From Halopiger xanaduensis SH-6 (GTDB taxonomy: Archaea > Halobacteriota > Halobacteria > Halobacteriales > Natrialbaceae): DNA of 64,000 nucleotides. The stretch spans positions 1,810,270 through 1,874,269 of the forward strand of contig NC_015666.1 in NCBI RefSeq assembly GCF_000217715.1, in the 5' to 3' direction. Made by a program: the position numbers and the translations under genes. The notes under the pieces are model-generated. The model worked only from the letters and a program-made list of their open reading frames with translations. It ran no database searches and was not told the DNA's origin. Shown one piece after another: positions 9,104 through 16,691 of the stretch; position 1 is the first letter of the stretch; each line of letters opens with the position of its first letter.

Positions 9104-9751
9104 ATGTCCGACGACACGAATTCCGACGAGACGCACGACGCGACGCGACGGTCGGTCCTGCGGAACGGACCGCTCGCATCGGCCGGCCTCGCGCTCGGGC
9201 TGGCGGGAACGGCACCCGCCGCTGCCGACAGTAAGGGGACCCGATCGGCCGCGAGCGGGTCCGACCTGAACCTCGCCGACGTCACCTTCCTTCAGACGAT
9301 GGCCTACCACCACCGCGGCGGCATCGAAGCCGCCCAGTTGGTGCCCGAGCGGACGGGCCACGACGCGCTGCGCGAGTTCTCCCAGACCGTGATTCGAAAT
9401 CAGCGCCAGGGGATCGACCGGATCGAACGGATACTGACCGACGCCGGCCTCGAGCCGGGGCAGCTACTCGAGGTCGACCTCGACGCCGTCAGGGATCTCG
9501 TCACCTCGATCCCCGGTAACCTCCGACCGAACGAACTCGCGTACCTGCGCACGCTCGAGGGGACGGCGTTCGATCTGCGGTTCGTCGAGCGGTTCGCGAA
9601 CCACCACAGCGGCGCGATCCAGCTCTCGCAGCTCGTACTGCAGGAGGGCCAATCTCCGGCGGTCGAGGAGATGGCGACCGACATCATCGACGCGCAGCGG
9701 GCCGATATCGTGCAGATGTACCGGTGGTACCTCGACTGGGCGTCGCAGTAG
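9104..9751 (+). CDS. Exported DUF305 family protein
   Basis: A 215-aa protein. The N-terminus has a paired Arg followed by a hydrophobic stretch (TRRSVLRNGPLASAGLALGLAG) and an AxA-type end, suggesting Tat export. The mature part is a duplicated DUF305 ferritin-like helical domain: TMAYHHRGGIEAAQLVPERT near residue 68 and FANHHSGAIQLSQLVL near residue 165, each with the conserved double His. DUF305 proteins are often linked to metal or copper handling, but none is proven here. A TATA-like TAGTATTA lies at 9063-9070. Confidence 0.8.
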   Translation: MSDDTNSDETHDATRRSVLRNGPLASAGLALGLAGTAPAAADSKGTRSAASGSDLNLADVTFLQTMAYHHRGGIEAAQLVPERTGHDALREFSQTVIRNQRQGIDRIERILTDAGLEPGQLLEVDLDAVRDLVTSIPGNLRPNELAYLRTLEGTAFDLRFVERFANHHSGAIQLSQLVLQEGQSPAVEEMATDIIDAQRADIVQMYRWYLDWASQ

Positions 9752-9877
9752 CACGCGGTCCGTCCTCCGGGCTGGCTGTCCACGGTGGGATCCGGGACTC
9801 GAGCGGGCCGCCGGCGCCGGCGACGTCGCAGCCGGTAATCCCGCCGATTCAAGTGCGCGCGCTCCCCTCCCACCCCT

Positions 9878-10819
9878 ATGAACGAGACGCGACGAGCGAT
9901 CCTCGAGGCGATCGCGGACGGGCCGGTCTCGGGACCCGACCTGGCCGCGTCGCTCGAGGTTTCGCGGGCGGCCGTCTGGAAGCACGTCGACGAGCTACGG
10001 GAGGCCGGCTTCGAGATCGACAGCGGCCCCGGCGGCTACGAACTTGCCACGGTTCCCGAGTTCGGCGGCGAAGCGGTCGAGTACGATCTCGAGGCGCCGT
10101 TTTCGGTCGAGTACCACGACGCGATCGGCAGTACGAACGACCGCGCGCGGGAACTGGCCGTCGAGGGCGCGTCGGACGTCGTCGTCCTCGCGGACGAGCA
10201 AACGGGCGGCCGCGGCCGCCTCGAGCGCGAGTGGGCGGCGCCGTCGGGCGGGATCTGGACGAGCGTCGTGAATCGGCCGGCGATTGCACCGGCCCGGGCA
10301 CCGTTGTACACGCTCGCGGCGTCGGTGGCGACGGCGCGGGCGGCCCGCGAGGCGGGTGTCGACGCCCGGATCAAGTGGCCCAACGACGTTGTCGTTCCGG
10401 TCGGCGACGAGGGCGACTACCGGAAGCTCGCGGGAATTTTGACGGAGATGGAAGGCGAAACCGACCGCGTCGCGTGGCTCGTCGTCGGCATCGGCGTCAA
10501 CGCGAATATCGACGCCGACTCTCTGCCGGAGGGCGCGACCAGCGTCCGCGACGAGGCGGGCGACGTGACTCGTCGGCGGTTCGTCCAGCGACTCCTCGAG
10601 GAGTTCGATGCGCTTCGATCGGATCTCGAGGCGGTCGTCCCCGCCTGGCGCGACCTCGCGCTGACGCTGGGCCAGCGCGTGCGGGTCGACCGGCCGGCGG
10701 GCGAGGTCGTCGGCGACGCCGTCGATATTACTGAAACGGGCGCGCTCGTACTCGAGACGGACGACGGTGAGCGCGCGACGGTGTCGGCGGGCGATTGCGA
10801 ACACTTGCGACCCGTCTAA
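9878..10819 (+). CDS. birA: Biotin--[acetyl-CoA-carboxylase] ligase with N-terminal HTH (BirA)
   Basis: Attaches biotin to carboxylase subunits and may repress biotin genes. Residues 1-60 form a winged helix (RAILEAIADGPVSGPDLAAS and VSRAAVWKHVDELREAGFEI). The catalytic core carries TNDRARELA, the biotinyl-AMP loop GGRGRLEREW at about residues 108-117 and KWPNDVV near 167. A C-terminal SH3-like domain begins near residue 265. The 313-aa length fits a full-length repressor-ligase. No biotin genes adjoin it. Confidence 0.93.
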   Translation: MNETRRAILEAIADGPVSGPDLAASLEVSRAAVWKHVDELREAGFEIDSGPGGYELATVPEFGGEAVEYDLEAPFSVEYHDAIGSTNDRARELAVEGASDVVVLADEQTGGRGRLEREWAAPSGGIWTSVVNRPAIAPARAPLYTLAASVATARAAREAGVDARIKWPNDVVVPVGDEGDYRKLAGILTEMEGETDRVAWLVVGIGVNANIDADSLPEGATSVRDEAGDVTRRRFVQRLLEEFDALRSDLEAVVPAWRDLALTLGQRVRVDRPAGEVVGDAVDITETGALVLETDDGERATVSAGDCEHLRPV

Positions 10820-10974
10820 CGGTAGGACGGATTCAGCACGGTCGGCGCGTTCTGTTCAGAACTGACCGTCCGAATCAGCCGTTACGTGCGACTGCAGACC
10901 GATCATTCCTTTTCGTTCGTGCGACGCTCCACCGCTCCGCTGCGGGTCGCGACTAAGCGAGGGACCGTCCGCGC

Positions 10975-11334
10975 TTACAGCTCGAGCGGAGCTTCAAACG
11001 CCGGATCGGCTTCGATGAGAGTCGACAGTTGCGGCTTGACCCGATCGAACTTCGCCGTCGGTTCGATAATCCCTTTTTCCGGCTCGTACTCGATGAGCCC
11101 CGCCTCCGTCATTTTCGGGAGGTGAACGTGATGGAGTGAAATCTGGATCTGCGCGAGGACATCGGTCGACACCTCGGTTATCGACGCCTGCGAGACGTGT
11201 TTTACCACTGTTTTCGTGAGATCGTTCACCGTGAGCGACCGTTGTTCGTCGATGAGAACGGCGAGGACTACTCGACGATGCCGATCTCGACACAACTCGA
11301 GCACCGTCTCGAAGTCGCCGGAGTCTCCACTCAT
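10975..11334 (-). CDS. DUF7344 wHTH-like regulator (module 1)
   Basis: A 119-aa protein with a small winged-helix-like fold: CRDRHRRVVLAVL, a helix pair, then SLHHVHLPKMTEAGLIEYEP as recognition helix and wing. Two paralogues in the same window (46965 and 50218) share the HHVH-(L/I)-PK core and the final EP(T)E region. It lies 58 bp downstream of an HTH-10 gene on the same strand, the same arrangement as at 50218/50649, so the two are probably co-transcribed. The start MSGDSGDF was chosen by alignment to the 50218 copy; 39 upstream in-frame codons are ignored. Confidence 0.8.
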   Translation of the reverse strand: MSGDSGDFETVLELCRDRHRRVVLAVLIDEQRSLTVNDLTKTVVKHVSQASITEVSTDVLAQIQISLHHVHLPKMTEAGLIEYEPEKGIIEPTAKFDRVKPQLSTLIEADPAFEAPLEL

Positions 11335-11392
11335 TAGTGGGTAGAAGACGGCTGCTATTGTTGAGTTTGATTTTTGAATAGCTAACCCGTTT

Positions 11393-12052
11393 TTAGGGGA
11401 CGGAATGAGATGCTTCGGATAGAGTCCGTTCGAGAACGTGTTTCGTTCCACGACGGAGGCGAGACGCGACGGCTTGCGAGGAGATGTCGAGTTCGTCGCC
11501 GAGGTCCGCCAGCGTCACTTCGCGCGGCGACTCGAAGTAGCCGCGGTCGTAGGCGAGTGCCAGCGCTTCTTGCTGGGGGGTAGTCAGGCCGCTTTTCGCT
11601 TCCGCCTTCGCCGGCGTGAGCGCGTGGAGTTCCGTTAACGTAATCGGAATGTCCAACTCCCGACAACGGTCTTGGAAGGTCGCAATCGCCCGGCGATCGT
11701 CGCCGCGGATCTCGAACGTCCACTGCCGGCTCGTGCCGGTGGCCTTGATGAGTGCGATTTCCGTCTCCGTAAGCGTCTGCAACACGCCGGTGTATTCGAC
11801 CGTCCACTCGACCCGCAGCAGCGACTCGTCCTCGACGGAATCGACGAATCGGATCTCCTCGACACCCGGATGGTCGGCGAACGCGCTCTCGATGTCGTCG
11901 ACGGCGGTGCCGCGAACCCAGAAGTACGGGATCACCACGTCCTGGGCCGGGATAATGCGCTCGAGTTCGACCGTCACGTCCGGATGCTTCTCGAACACGC
12001 TCCCGAGCGGGAACTCGCCGGACGGTACCGTAAACGTTGCTTCAGACGCCAT
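11393..12052 (-). CDS. HTH-10 (bacterio-opsin activator-type) regulator (module 1)
   Basis: A 219-aa transcription regulator. The N-terminal ~150 residues form the Bat-associated sensory region (TFTVPSGEFPLGSVFEKHPD and IPYFWVRGT). The C-terminus is an HTH-10 domain: LTTPQQEALALAYDRGYFES then a recognition helix in ISSQAVASRLRRGTKHVLE. It is visibly close to the copy at 50649 along its whole length. Start MASEATF matches the paralogues. DUF7344 follows immediately downstream. Confidence 0.85.
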   Translation of the reverse strand: MASEATFTVPSGEFPLGSVFEKHPDVTVELERIIPAQDVVIPYFWVRGTAVDDIESAFADHPGVEEIRFVDSVEDESLLRVEWTVEYTGVLQTLTETEIALIKATGTSRQWTFEIRGDDRRAIATFQDRCRELDIPITLTELHALTPAKAEAKSGLTTPQQEALALAYDRGYFESPREVTLADLGDELDISSQAVASRLRRGTKHVLERTLSEASHSVP

Positions 12053-12168
12053 GTCGGGCCTGTGGGACGCCGGCCCTAAATGCCTAGCATAGATAGTGCC
12101 AACCGACAGCATGTCGCTCTCCCGTGCTGAGCGTTCGGTTTTCTGCGCTGATCGCCCCGCAGTCTATA

Positions 12169-12195
12169 CCGCATTCGCACCCTGCGTTCGGCACG
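12169..12195. repeat. Divergent copy of the dispersed short repeat
   Basis: CGCATTCGCACCCTGCGTTCGGCACG resembles the sequence CACATTCGCGCCCTGTATTCAGCACG ending at 52091. It lies about 120 bp upstream of the module-1 HTH-10 gene, in a 295-bp gene-free gap. Confidence 0.35.
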
Positions 12196-12347
12196 ACCGA
12201 CAGAACCTCGGCATCTTCTGACAAAAGCCGACGCCTGTGCGACCATCTGCTGCTACGGGCGAGCGGCGACGCCGAACTGGCACGACTGCCCGTCAAAAGG
12301 AGGTTCGATTCTCGTCCCGAGGTAATTCCACCGGCCGCCGGATCCGC

Positions 12348-12824
12348 CTACTCCACGACGACCTGCGGTTCCCCTTCGGCTTCGTCCGGAACGTCCGGAT
12401 CGACCTGCACCGTCAACACCGGGACGTCGCAGCGCCGGACGACCCGCTCGGTGACGCTGCCCAGCAGGAGCCGGTCGATGCCGCCGCGGCCGTGCGTGCC
12501 CATCACGACGAGGTCGCACTCGCCGGGCGAGGCCTCCTGCACGATGACGCGGCTGGGCGAGCCTTCGAGCACCTTCGTTTCCACGTCGATATCCTCGGGC
12601 GCGAGTTCTTCGGCTCGCTCGACGGCCGATCGGCCCTCCTCGCGGAGCGCGTCGCTGATCCCCTCCCACGCGGTCTCCATCGGCAGCCCCCCGTAGCCCG
12701 CGGCGTTGACGACGTAGACCGCACGGATCGTCGCGTCGTGGGCTCGCGCGAGGTCGAACGCGTACTCGAGGGCGCGCTCGACCTCCGGCGATCCATCGGT
12801 CGGAACGAGAATGCAATCGTACAT
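12348..12824 (-). CDS. Universal stress protein (UspA family)
   Basis: A 158-aa single-domain UspA fold. It starts with ILVPTDGSPEVERALEYAFD and carries the nucleotide-binding motif G-x2-G-x9-G-S at about residues 111-124 (GTHGRGGIDRLLLGS), so it probably belongs to the ATP-binding subclass. It stands alone, 300 bp from the HTH-10 module. One of three stand-alone UspA proteins in the window. Confidence 0.9.
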   Translation of the reverse strand: MYDCILVPTDGSPEVERALEYAFDLARAHDATIRAVYVVNAAGYGGLPMETAWEGISDALREEGRSAVERAEELAPEDIDVETKVLEGSPSRVIVQEASPGECDLVVMGTHGRGGIDRLLLGSVTERVVRRCDVPVLTVQVDPDVPDEAEGEPQVVVE

Positions 12825-12968
12825 GGAATATGATAACGATTCGCACTCTGTCTATAATAACGTTGTCGTGGGCCCGACGGAACGTCTGTCGGGGTGATAG
12901 GTACGGTCCGACGATCTGACGGGCTGGCGATCGGCCTACCGAACCGCCGGCGGGCCGTACTAAACCGG

Positions 12969-13391
12969 CTACCGGTGCCGTTGGAGGAACTCCTCGAGCG
13001 CGTCCGCCACGTCGGCCGGACGCCGGTACTCGAGGAGTTCGACGGCGTCGTTGCCGCGGACCATGGCGGACAGGTCGTGTTCCGCGTCGGGACGGTAGAG
13101 ACAGAGGACGGGTTTCTCCCACGCGACCGCGCGGCCGATTTCGTAGCCGACGCCGAGGCTGGGCGTGGTGACCTCGGCGACGACGCCGTCCGCCTGCCGG
13201 AGCCAGGCGACGTCCTGATCGTGGATGTCGCCGTCGGTGAGCCCTGCTTCCGCCTCCTTCTCCTCGACGTCCTCGGTGCCGACGTGTTCGGTGAGGACCG
13301 TGCCGTGGCGCTCGAGGAGGTCGATGAGTTCGGCGTACAGGTCGACGTCGTCGCGGCCGCCGCGGATGGAGCCGCTGAAGAAGATGTCCAT
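12969..13391 (-). CDS. Nucleoside 2-deoxyribosyltransferase-like / deoxynucleoside 5'-phosphate N-hydrolase
   Basis: A 140-aa protein of the NDT/DNPH1 (Rcl) fold. The glycine-rich phosphate loop GSIRGGRDD is at residues 7-15. The catalytic Glu lies within AEVTTPSLGVGYEIGRAV near residues 71-88, the family pattern with the active-site acid before the ribose-binding loop. DNPH1 members hydrolyse the base from deoxynucleoside monophosphates, a nucleotide-sanitation role. The length is close to Rcl enzymes. Its neighbour at 13443, an HD hydrolase, is co-directional, 51 bp away. Confidence 0.8.
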   Translation of the reverse strand: MDIFFSGSIRGGRDDVDLYAELIDLLERHGTVLTEHVGTEDVEEKEAEAGLTDGDIHDQDVAWLRQADGVVAEVTTPSLGVGYEIGRAVAWEKPVLCLYRPDAEHDLSAMVRGNDAVELLEYRRPADVADALEEFLQRHR

Positions 13392-13442
13392 ACGCTGGCG
13401 TCCGGACTCGAGCAGTATTACTGTGGTCGTCTCGACTACGAC

Positions 13443-14132
13443 TCACCGCTGCGCGCTCCCTTCTGATCCCTCGAGTTCTCGCGCGAACTGTGCGAAGAAC
13501 TCCTCCATGAACTGCCACCGGGACTCGCCGACGCGGCGGCCGGGCGAGGTGTACAGCGCGTCTAGCCGCTCTCGCGCCCACTCCCGAAGGAGCGTAACGT
13601 CCGGTCGATCGGACGACCCCGCGTCGGTCGCTGCGGTCGCTGCGGCGTCGTCGATCACCGCGTACGCTTCGTTCGCCCGTCCCGATCGTTCGCCGACGAT
13701 ACAGGCCAGTCGAACGAGTCCGCGCGCCCCGGCGGCGTCCAGTTTATCCGCGTCGAAGAGCAGTTTCGCCTCGAGCGTCTCCGGCTCCGGCGACGACGCT
13801 CGGATGCTGTGAGCGCGGATACAACGTTCGACGGCTGCGATCCGGTCCGCCGACGCGGCCTCGACCTCGCGCTCGAGCCGCGCTTTCGCCTCCGTGGCGC
13901 CCCACGCGGCGTGGTCGTCGATTTCGCCGGCTCGCTCGAGCGGCCGGCCCGCGTCGTGGAACCACGCGGCGGCGGCGAGCACGTCCCGATCGACGGGCTC
14001 CTCGCACTCGTCGGCCAGTCGCAGCGCCACGTCGTGGACGCGTCCGGCGTGGAACCGATCGTGCGCCGGGAGCGCGTCCGCGTAGTAAGGCAGTGCCAGC
14101 GCTCGGGCGCGGGAGCCCAATTCCCGGGTCAT
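13443..14132 (-). CDS. HD domain phosphohydrolase
   Basis: A 229-aa protein. The metal-binding HD signature is H25-x3-H (HDRFHAGRVHDVALRLA), then AAWFHDAGRP near residues 55-64, and a later FDADKLDAAGARGLVR. This matches HD-superfamily nucleotide or phosphoester hydrolases of the YedJ/predicted-nuclease type. It precedes and is probably co-transcribed with the NDT-like gene at 12969, giving a possible two-gene nucleotide clean-up unit (inference). Confidence 0.8.
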   Translation of the reverse strand: MTRELGSRARALALPYYADALPAHDRFHAGRVHDVALRLADECEEPVDRDVLAAAAWFHDAGRPLERAGEIDDHAAWGATEAKARLEREVEAASADRIAAVERCIRAHSIRASSPEPETLEAKLLFDADKLDAAGARGLVRLACIVGERSGRANEAYAVIDDAAATAATDAGSSDRPDVTLLREWARERLDALYTSPGRRVGESRWQFMEEFFAQFARELEGSEGSAQR

Positions 14133-14210
14133 GAAGGAATAATAACAGTTGTGTCGGATAGGTGCTGCGACCTCGCTATCCGATGGTGCCGCTAGGTAGT
14201 CGACCAGCCG

Positions 14211-15248
14211 CTACCGCGATTCGGGCTCGAGTACGGTTTCTTTTACGTCGTCGACGCCGGCCCGACGGACGACCGCTCGGACGGGGTCGCGCGCCCCCGC
14301 GAGGTTGTTCGTCCCGCCGTCCAGCACCAGCAGGCGGGCCTCCTTGCCGGCCTCGAGCACGCCGTAGTCGAGGTCGGCGATTTCGGCGCCGTTGACGGTG
14401 GCCATCCGCAGGATTTCGTCGGCCGTCAGATCCGAGAGCTTCGCGAGGAACTCCATCTCCCGGAACATCGACGGCGAGTTGAGCATCACGTTGTCCGTCC
14501 CGAGCGCAAGCGTCGTCAGCTCGTTCAGTTCGGAGTAGGGAGAGAGCCCGACGTCCGTGACGAGGTTCGAGCGCGGACAGACGACGATCGGCACCGGATC
14601 GTCCTCGAGGCGCTCGAGGTGGGCCGGCTGCGGGTGGACCATGTGGACGAGGAAGTCCGGCTCGAGATCCAGCGCGGGGTCGATGTCGCTCTCGTCGACC
14701 TCGCCCGCGTGGATGCCGAAGGGTTTGCCCGCCTCGCGTGTGGCGGCGCGCTCCTCGTCGAAGGTGTCGTCGTTGGCGCCGCTAGCGCCGAAGCCGTCGC
14801 CGGCTTCCATCGCCTCGATGGAGCCGCGGGCGAACGATAGCGCGTCGATCGGCAGGCCGTCCTGGGCGTCCTCGAGCATCTCGACGCCCTCGACGTCGCC
14901 CTCGCGGAAGTCCAGGCAGGCGGCCGTGCCGCCCTGTTGCATGAACCGCAGCGAGGTCCGCATCGCGGAGACCAGTTCCTCGCGATCGGCGTTGCGCAGC
15001 AGGCGGTGTTTGAGGCCGTCCGGCGGCGCGACCAGTTCCTCGAGGGAGAGGCCGCGGCCGGCCTCCTTCGCGATCGAGTCCCCGATGTGGGTGTGGGCGT
15101 TGATGAACGCCGGGAGGATGATGTCGGCCCCGTCGACCGACGCCTCTTCGATAGCCTCGATGCGACCGTCCTCGTCGACGACCAGTCGGCCCTCGACGGG
15201 ATCGAACTCGCTGCCGCGGAGGATCGTCCCCGTGTACTCCGTCGCCAT
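14211..15248 (-). CDS. Amidohydrolase (cytosine deaminase/chlorohydrolase-like)
   Basis: A 345-aa metal-dependent TIM-barrel hydrolase. The metal site shows NAHTHIGDS at about residues 49-57, GIHAGE near 170, HMVHPQ near 195 and LGTDN near 247. This is the subtype-III arrangement of cytosine deaminase, chlorohydrolase and 5'-methylthioadenosine deaminase relatives. Substrate cannot be fixed from the sequence. At 345 aa it is shorter than MTA/SAH deaminases (about 430). Confidence 0.8.
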   Translation of the reverse strand: MATEYTGTILRGSEFDPVEGRLVVDEDGRIEAIEEASVDGADIILPAFINAHTHIGDSIAKEAGRGLSLEELVAPPDGLKHRLLRNADREELVSAMRTSLRFMQQGGTAACLDFREGDVEGVEMLEDAQDGLPIDALSFARGSIEAMEAGDGFGASGANDDTFDEERAATREAGKPFGIHAGEVDESDIDPALDLEPDFLVHMVHPQPAHLERLEDDPVPIVVCPRSNLVTDVGLSPYSELNELTTLALGTDNVMLNSPSMFREMEFLAKLSDLTADEILRMATVNGAEIADLDYGVLEAGKEARLLVLDGGTNNLAGARDPVRAVVRRAGVDDVKETVLEPESR

Positions 15249-15363
15249 ACGCGAGTGTTCGGGGGCAGTCCCTTCAACGGTTCGGGGTCGGACGCGGGAG
15301 ACTCGAGTTCGGGCCGGATCCGGTCGGCGTTTTAACTCTGAACGACGGGGGTCCGGCGCTCGG

Positions 15364-16575
15364 CTACGAGTCGAGCGCTCGCAACGCGGCCCCGGCCAGG
15401 ACGACGACCAGCGCGCCGCCGGCGAGGATCGCGAGTCCGGGGCCGAACGAGCCGGTCGCGTCCCGGAGCGTGCCGACGAGCACCGGCCCGAGGAAGCCGC
15501 CGATCTCGCCGACGGCGAAGATGAAACTCACCGCGGTGCCGGTCAGCCGCGGGCCGATCCCCTCGAGATCCGGCGGGATCGCGCGGACGAGCGGCGAGAT
15601 GCCGCCGGTGCCGACGCCGGTCGCGACGATCCCGGCGACCGCCAGCGCGCTCGTCCCGCCGACGGTCACGCCCGTGACACCGAGACAGGCGAGTGCGCCG
15701 CAGCCGGTCAGCGCGAGCCGCCGCGTCCCGAACCGGTCGGCGAGTTCGGGGACCGAGAGGATGCCGGCGACGTAGGCGCCGATGAGGAGGCTGGTCGCCC
15801 GTCCCGCCAGTCCCGCCGAGAGGCCCCGCGACTCGAGGATCGTCGGGAGCCACCCCTGCATGCCGTGGTTGAGCAGCAGGTACATCGTTCCGATCACGAC
15901 GACCAGTTGCAGTTCGCGGTGGGTGAGCACCAGCCGGAGGTCGCTAGCGATCGACTCGAGGGCGAAGGATACGTCGTCGGCCGCGCCGTCCAGTTCGGTT
16001 CGGCGGACGAGGGCGAGCCAGGCAAGCCCGTAGCAGATCGCGACGACGCCGCTCCAGAAGAATAGTGGACGCCAGCCGCCGAGCGCGGGACCGATGACGG
16101 GCCGGCCGACGCCGAAGACGAGCGCGGAGCCCGTCGACGCGCCGACGAGGTAGATCGCCGACGGACGGCCGGTCTTCGCGGGCGGAAACAGCACCGAGAC
16201 GAGCTTCGGGAGCCCGAAGGTGATCGTCGTCGCGCCGACGCCGATCAGGATCGTGCAGGCCAGCAGCGCGGGGAAGTCGGGTGCGACGCTCCGGCCGATC
16301 TGTCCCGTCCCGTAGACCAACACGCCGGCGCCGATGATCCGTCCGGGGCCGATTCGATCGACCGCGAGTCCGGTGGCCAGTGCGAGCGGGATGTAGGTCA
16401 GCGGCACCGCCCCCGTCAGCACGCCGGCCTGGGTCCCCGTCAACCCCACCTCGGCGATGATCGTCGAGAGGTACGCCGGCAGCGAGAACCAGACGAACAT
16501 GAGCAGGAGGTAGCTCAGCGTCCCGGCGACGACGAGGGCGTATGCGCGGCGGGACGACCGGGGGTGGCGTTCCAT
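15364..16575 (-). CDS. Major facilitator superfamily transporter
   Basis: A 403-aa protein with about 12 transmembrane helices in two six-helix halves. LATGLAVDRIGPGRIIGAG near residue 65 is the conserved loop 2-3 motif of MFS carriers, mirrored by ELADRFGTRRLALTGCG in the second half. Overall similarity is to the CynX/NNP-like or general anion subfamily, but the substrate is not identifiable. It lies 115 bp from the amidohydrolase on the same strand. Confidence 0.85.
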   Translation of the reverse strand: MERHPRSSRRAYALVVAGTLSYLLLMFVWFSLPAYLSTIIAEVGLTGTQAGVLTGAVPLTYIPLALATGLAVDRIGPGRIIGAGVLVYGTGQIGRSVAPDFPALLACTILIGVGATTITFGLPKLVSVLFPPAKTGRPSAIYLVGASTGSALVFGVGRPVIGPALGGWRPLFFWSGVVAICYGLAWLALVRRTELDGAADDVSFALESIASDLRLVLTHRELQLVVVIGTMYLLLNHGMQGWLPTILESRGLSAGLAGRATSLLIGAYVAGILSVPELADRFGTRRLALTGCGALACLGVTGVTVGGTSALAVAGIVATGVGTGGISPLVRAIPPDLEGIGPRLTGTAVSFIFAVGEIGGFLGPVLVGTLRDATGSFGPGLAILAGGALVVVLAGAALRALDS

Positions 16576-16691
16576 GCGACGTCAGCGTACGCGTACGAGA
16601 CTCGAGGTGGAAAACGGACGCGATGCGGCAGCGTCGTCCGGCAGCGGCCTACCGACGAAAAAGAGCGGCCCCGGTTCCCGCCACGCGACGG

